Below, piece after piece: positions 49,101 to 51,972 of a stretch of 51,972 nucleotides of DNA. The stretch is taken from the NCBI RefSeq assembly GCF_032854445.1, contig NW_027018019.1, positions 1 to 51,972 on the forward strand. The letters run 5' to 3'. The first letter of the stretch is position 1. Every line of letters begins with the position of its first letter. Source of the stretch: Liolophura sinensis. Lineage: Eukaryota > Mollusca > Polyplacophora > Chitonida > Chitonidae. The notes beneath the pieces were generated by a model. It had not been told where the DNA came from. It saw only the letters and a program-made list of their open reading frames with translations, and searched no databases. A program made the position numbers and the translations under genes.

Positions 49101-51972
49101 ACTCTGTACAATCGCGACTGGTCATTACTATATTCAACTTTTGACTATAAGTTATGTGCCCTTCGGTAGCCCAGAAGACCTGAAATCTTTGGGCTAAGCC
49201 CATTTAACTCACCCAGCAATTGCCTTACTTCTAAGTCGAAGACAATCTCAATGTCTTTATCTACGTGTAGAAAAACCACACCATTTGTATGTGAAAAACA
49301 CAAGGTACTTGATGCAGTCTGCTGTAAAAAGTACAACTGAACACTGACCCACTTCAGTAAGGTGCCAAAAGATGCGGAATTGAGCCAGGTATCGGCAGCT
49401 GTTGAAAAATTGCAAATATCCCTGGTTTCCATGGAGTAAGAGCCGTTGCTGGGCACGTGAATATGACAAAAATGATCATTCAATTGTCACTACAGCCAAA
49501 AGTATTGGTCGGAGAGCAACGCGGTTTGCACCATTCGATTTGTCGTCACAAAATACGTCGGATTAGCCTCTTACCAGCAGCACTGGAACAATTTTTCCAC
49601 TTTTGCATTTTTGCCTGGTCTTTTTGTTAATTGAAATCGGCTACATTGTACTATGTACCATCGCGACTGGTCATTACTATATTCAACTTTTGAGTATAAG
49701 TTATGTGCCCTTCGGTAGCCCAGAAGACGTCAAATCTTTCGGCTAAGCCCATTTAACTCACCCAGCAATTGTCTTACTTCTAAGTGCAAAACAATCTCAA
49801 TGTCTTTATCTACGTGTAGAAAAACCACACCAATTGTACGTGAAAAACACAAGGTACTTGATACAGTCTGCTGTAAAAAGTACAACTGAACACTGACCCA
49901 CTTCAGTAAGGTGCCAAAAGATTCGGAATTGAGCCAGGCATCGGCAGCTGTTGACAAATTGCAAATTTCCCTGGTTTCCATGGAGTAAGAGCCGTTGCTA
50001 TGCACGTAATTATGACATAAATGATCATTCAATTGTCACTACAGCCAAAAGTATTGGTCGGAGAGCAACGCGGATTGCACCATTCGATTTGTCGTCACAA
50101 AATACGTCGGATTAGCCTCTTACCAGCAGCACTGGAACAGTTTTTCCACTTTTGCATTTTTGCTTGGTCTTTTTGTTAATTGAAATCGGCTACACTGTAC
50201 TCTGTACAATCGCGACTGGTCATTACTATATTCAACTTTTGACTATAAGTTATGTGCCCTTCGGTAGCCCAGAAGACGTCAAATCTTTGTGCTAAGCCCA
50301 TTTAACTCACCCAGCAATTGTCTTACTTCTAAGTCCAAGACAATCTCAATGTCTTTATCTACGTGTAGAAAAACCACACCATTTGTACATAAAAAACACA
50401 AGGTACTTGATACAGTCTGCTGTAAAAAGTACAACTAAACACTGACCCACATTTATAAGGTGCCAAAAGACGCGGAATTGGGCCAGGCATCGGCAGCTGT
50501 TAAAAAATTGCAAATATCCCTGGTTTCCATGGAGTAAGAGCCGTTGCTGGGCACGTGATTATGACATAAATGATCATTCAATTGTCGCTACAGCCAAAAG
50601 TATTGGTTGGAGAGCATCGCGGTTTGCACCATTCGATTTCTCGTCACAAAATACGTCGGATAAGCCTCTTACCAGCAGCACTGGAACATTTTTTCCACTT
50701 TTGCATTTTTGCCTGGTCTTTTTGTTAATTGAAATCGGCTACACTGTACTCTGTACAATCGCGACTGGTCATTACTATATTCAACTTTTGACAATAAGTT
50801 ATGTGCCCTTCGGTAGCCCAGAAGACCTGAAGTCTTTGGGCTAAGCCCATTTAACTCACTCAGCAATTGTCTTACTTCTAAGTCCAAGACAATCTCAATG
50901 TCTTTATCTACGTGTAGAAAAACCAGACCATTTGTACATAAAAAACACAAGGTACTTCATACAGTCTGCAGTAAAAAGTACAACTAAACACTTACCCACA
51001 TTTATAAGGTGCCTAAAGATGCGGAATTGGGCCAGGCATCGGCAGCTGTTAAAAAATTGTAAATATCCCTGGTTTCCATGGAGTAAGAGCCGTTGCTGGG
51101 CACGTGATTATGACAAAAATAATCATTGAATTGTCGCTACAGCCAAAAGTATTGGTCGGAGAGCAACGCGGTTTGCACCATTCGATTTCTCCTAACAAAA
51201 TACGTCGGATTAGCCTCTTACCAGCAGCACTGGAACAGTTTTTCCACTTTTGCATTTTTGCCTGGTCTTTTTGTTAATTGAAATCGGCTACACTGTACTC
51301 TGTACAATCGCGACTGGTCATTACTATATTCAACTTTTGACTATAAGTTATGTGCCCTTCGGTAGCCCAGAAGACCTGAAATCTTTGGGCTAAGGCCATT
51401 TAACTCACCCAGCAATTGCCTTACTTCTAAGTGGAAGACAATCTCAATGTCTTTATCTACGTGTAGAAAAACCACACCAATTGTACGTGAAAAACACAAG
51501 GTACTTGATACAGTCTGCTGTAAAAAGTACAACTGAACACTGACCCACTTCAGTAAGGTGCCAAAAGATGCGGAATTGGGCCAGGTATTGGCAGCTGTTG
51601 AAAAATTGCAAATTTCCCTGGATTCCATGGAGTAAGAGCCGTTGCTGGGCACGTGATTATGACATAAATGATCATTCAATTGTCACTACAGCCAAAAGTA
51701 TTGGTCGGAAATCAACGCGGTTTGCACCATTCGATTTGTCGTCACAAAATACGTCGGATTAGCCTCTTACCAGAAGCACTGGAACAGTTTTTCCACTTTT
51801 GCATTTTTGCCTGGTCTTTTTGTTAATTGAAATCGGCTACACTGTACTATGTACCATCGCGACTGGTCATTACTATATTCAACTTTTGACTATATGTTAT
51901 GTGCCCTTCGGTAGCCCAGAAGACGTCAAATTTTTGGGCTAAGCCCATTTAACTCACCCAGCAATTGCCTTA
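46134..51972. repeat. Array block V: divergent monomers, units 85-95 (last one partial)
   Basis: Landmarks lie at 46134, 46683, 47232, 47781, 48330, 48880, 49429, 49978, 50527, 51076 and 51625. Unit 85 is an L-type monomer carrying ccagaagcac and ctatgtaccatcg. An apparently identical monomer returns at 51,625, ten units (5,491 bases) later, and runs to the window edge. Units 89 and 94 share gtaaatatccc and gacaaaaataatca, five units apart. Private substitutions are more frequent than in block IV, for example gccgatgaaaaa in unit 86 near 47,201 and tcaatggttt near 47,771. Confidence 0.88.
51076..51624. repeat. Fusion monomer, unit 94: unit 89-like front, unit 84-like tail
   Basis: The front shares gacaaaaataatca and tcctaacaaaat with unit 89. 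The end shares gggctaaggcc, gtggaagac and caccaattgtacg with the tail of unit 84, and it is followed by an L-type monomer as unit 84 is. Confidence 0.65.

Larger units (their letters stand above)
1..51972. repeat. Tandem satellite array, ~549-bp monomer, 94 full units plus one partial
   Basis: The same sequence of about 549 bases recurs head to tail across the whole window without interruption. The landmark CCATGG, or a one-base variant of it, is found 95 times from 4 to 51,625, which gives a mean spacing of about 549.2. All copies lie in one orientation and differ mainly by substitutions at a limited set of recurring diagnostic sites, so monomer types can be told apart and traced. No spacer, transposon, telomere-like repeat or gene interrupts the copies. 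Long satellite arrays with higher-order repeats are typical of eukaryotic centromeric or pericentromeric heterochromatin; placing this one there is an inference. I do not recognise the monomer as a named satellite family. Confidence 0.98.

Noticed and set aside
1-51972. CENP-B box (TTCGnnnnAnnCGGG)
   Set aside because: The closest stretches (ttcgatttctcg and cttcggtagccc) lack the required spacing and the CGGG end.
1-51972. CRISPR array
   Set aside because: The repeats are about 549 bases and contiguous, with no short repeat-spacer alternation.
1-51972. Transposon insertion, terminal inverted repeats or LTRs
   Set aside because: Unit lengths leave no room for an insertion; the largest excess is the 12-base duplication near 1,046. 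No target-site duplication or transposase-like frame is seen.
1-51972. tRNA, rRNA or 5S gene as the source of the monomer
   Set aside because: I see no tRNA A/B box pair with a foldable cloverleaf, and no 5S or other rRNA core motif.

Overview
The whole 51,972-base window is one uninterrupted tandem satellite array. I find no gene, RNA gene, transposable element, CRISPR array, origin or single-copy sequence in it. Taking the NcoI-type hexamer CCATGG as a landmark, I located it (or a one-base variant of it) 95 times, from position 4 to position 51,625. That makes 94 complete head-to-tail repeats and a 348-base partial one, all in the same orientation. The mean spacing is about 549.2 bases, and most units are exactly 548-550. 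Both window ends lie inside the array, so its true length and flanks are unknown.

This architecture (a roughly 0.55 kb monomer, tens of kilobases of tandem copies, higher-order repeats, no genes) points to eukaryotic heterochromatin of the centromeric or pericentromeric kind. I do not recognise the monomer and cannot name the species. By eye the monomer is about 40% GC and keeps up to 18 CpG dinucleotides, close to the number expected. That argues weakly against a genome with heavy germline CpG methylation.

Layout. (I) 1-9,885, units 1-18: a mixed set of monomer types with many one-base insertions and deletions and unit lengths of 543-561. (II) 9,886-19,222, units 19-35: a five-monomer higher-order repeat (A-B-C-D-E) in which one copy has lost a monomer through a visible C/D fusion; this gives a roughly 4.94 kb nine-monomer period. 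(III) 19,223-29,108, units 36-53: mixed types, with one roughly 2 kb segment repeated at an eight-monomer distance of 4,394 bases. (IV) 29,109-46,133, units 54-84: an eight-monomer higher-order repeat (L-G-H-I-N-J-K-M), complete once at 41,737-46,133 and otherwise present as shortened derivatives made by several distinct fusion monomers. (V) 46,134-51,972, units 85-95: more divergent monomers, with the block-start monomer returning after ten units (5,491 bases).

The most interesting features are structural. There is a ladder of fusion monomers that records unequal exchange, with exchange points apparently clustered in one part of the monomer. A set of short dyad symmetries sits at fixed monomer positions, and one of them is intact or broken according to position in the higher-order repeat. 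Two zones carry excess one-base indels and look like assembly error rather than biology. All open reading frames appear to be by-products of the repeat; the longest (177 codons, 41,122-41,655) starts with GTG and is not conserved.
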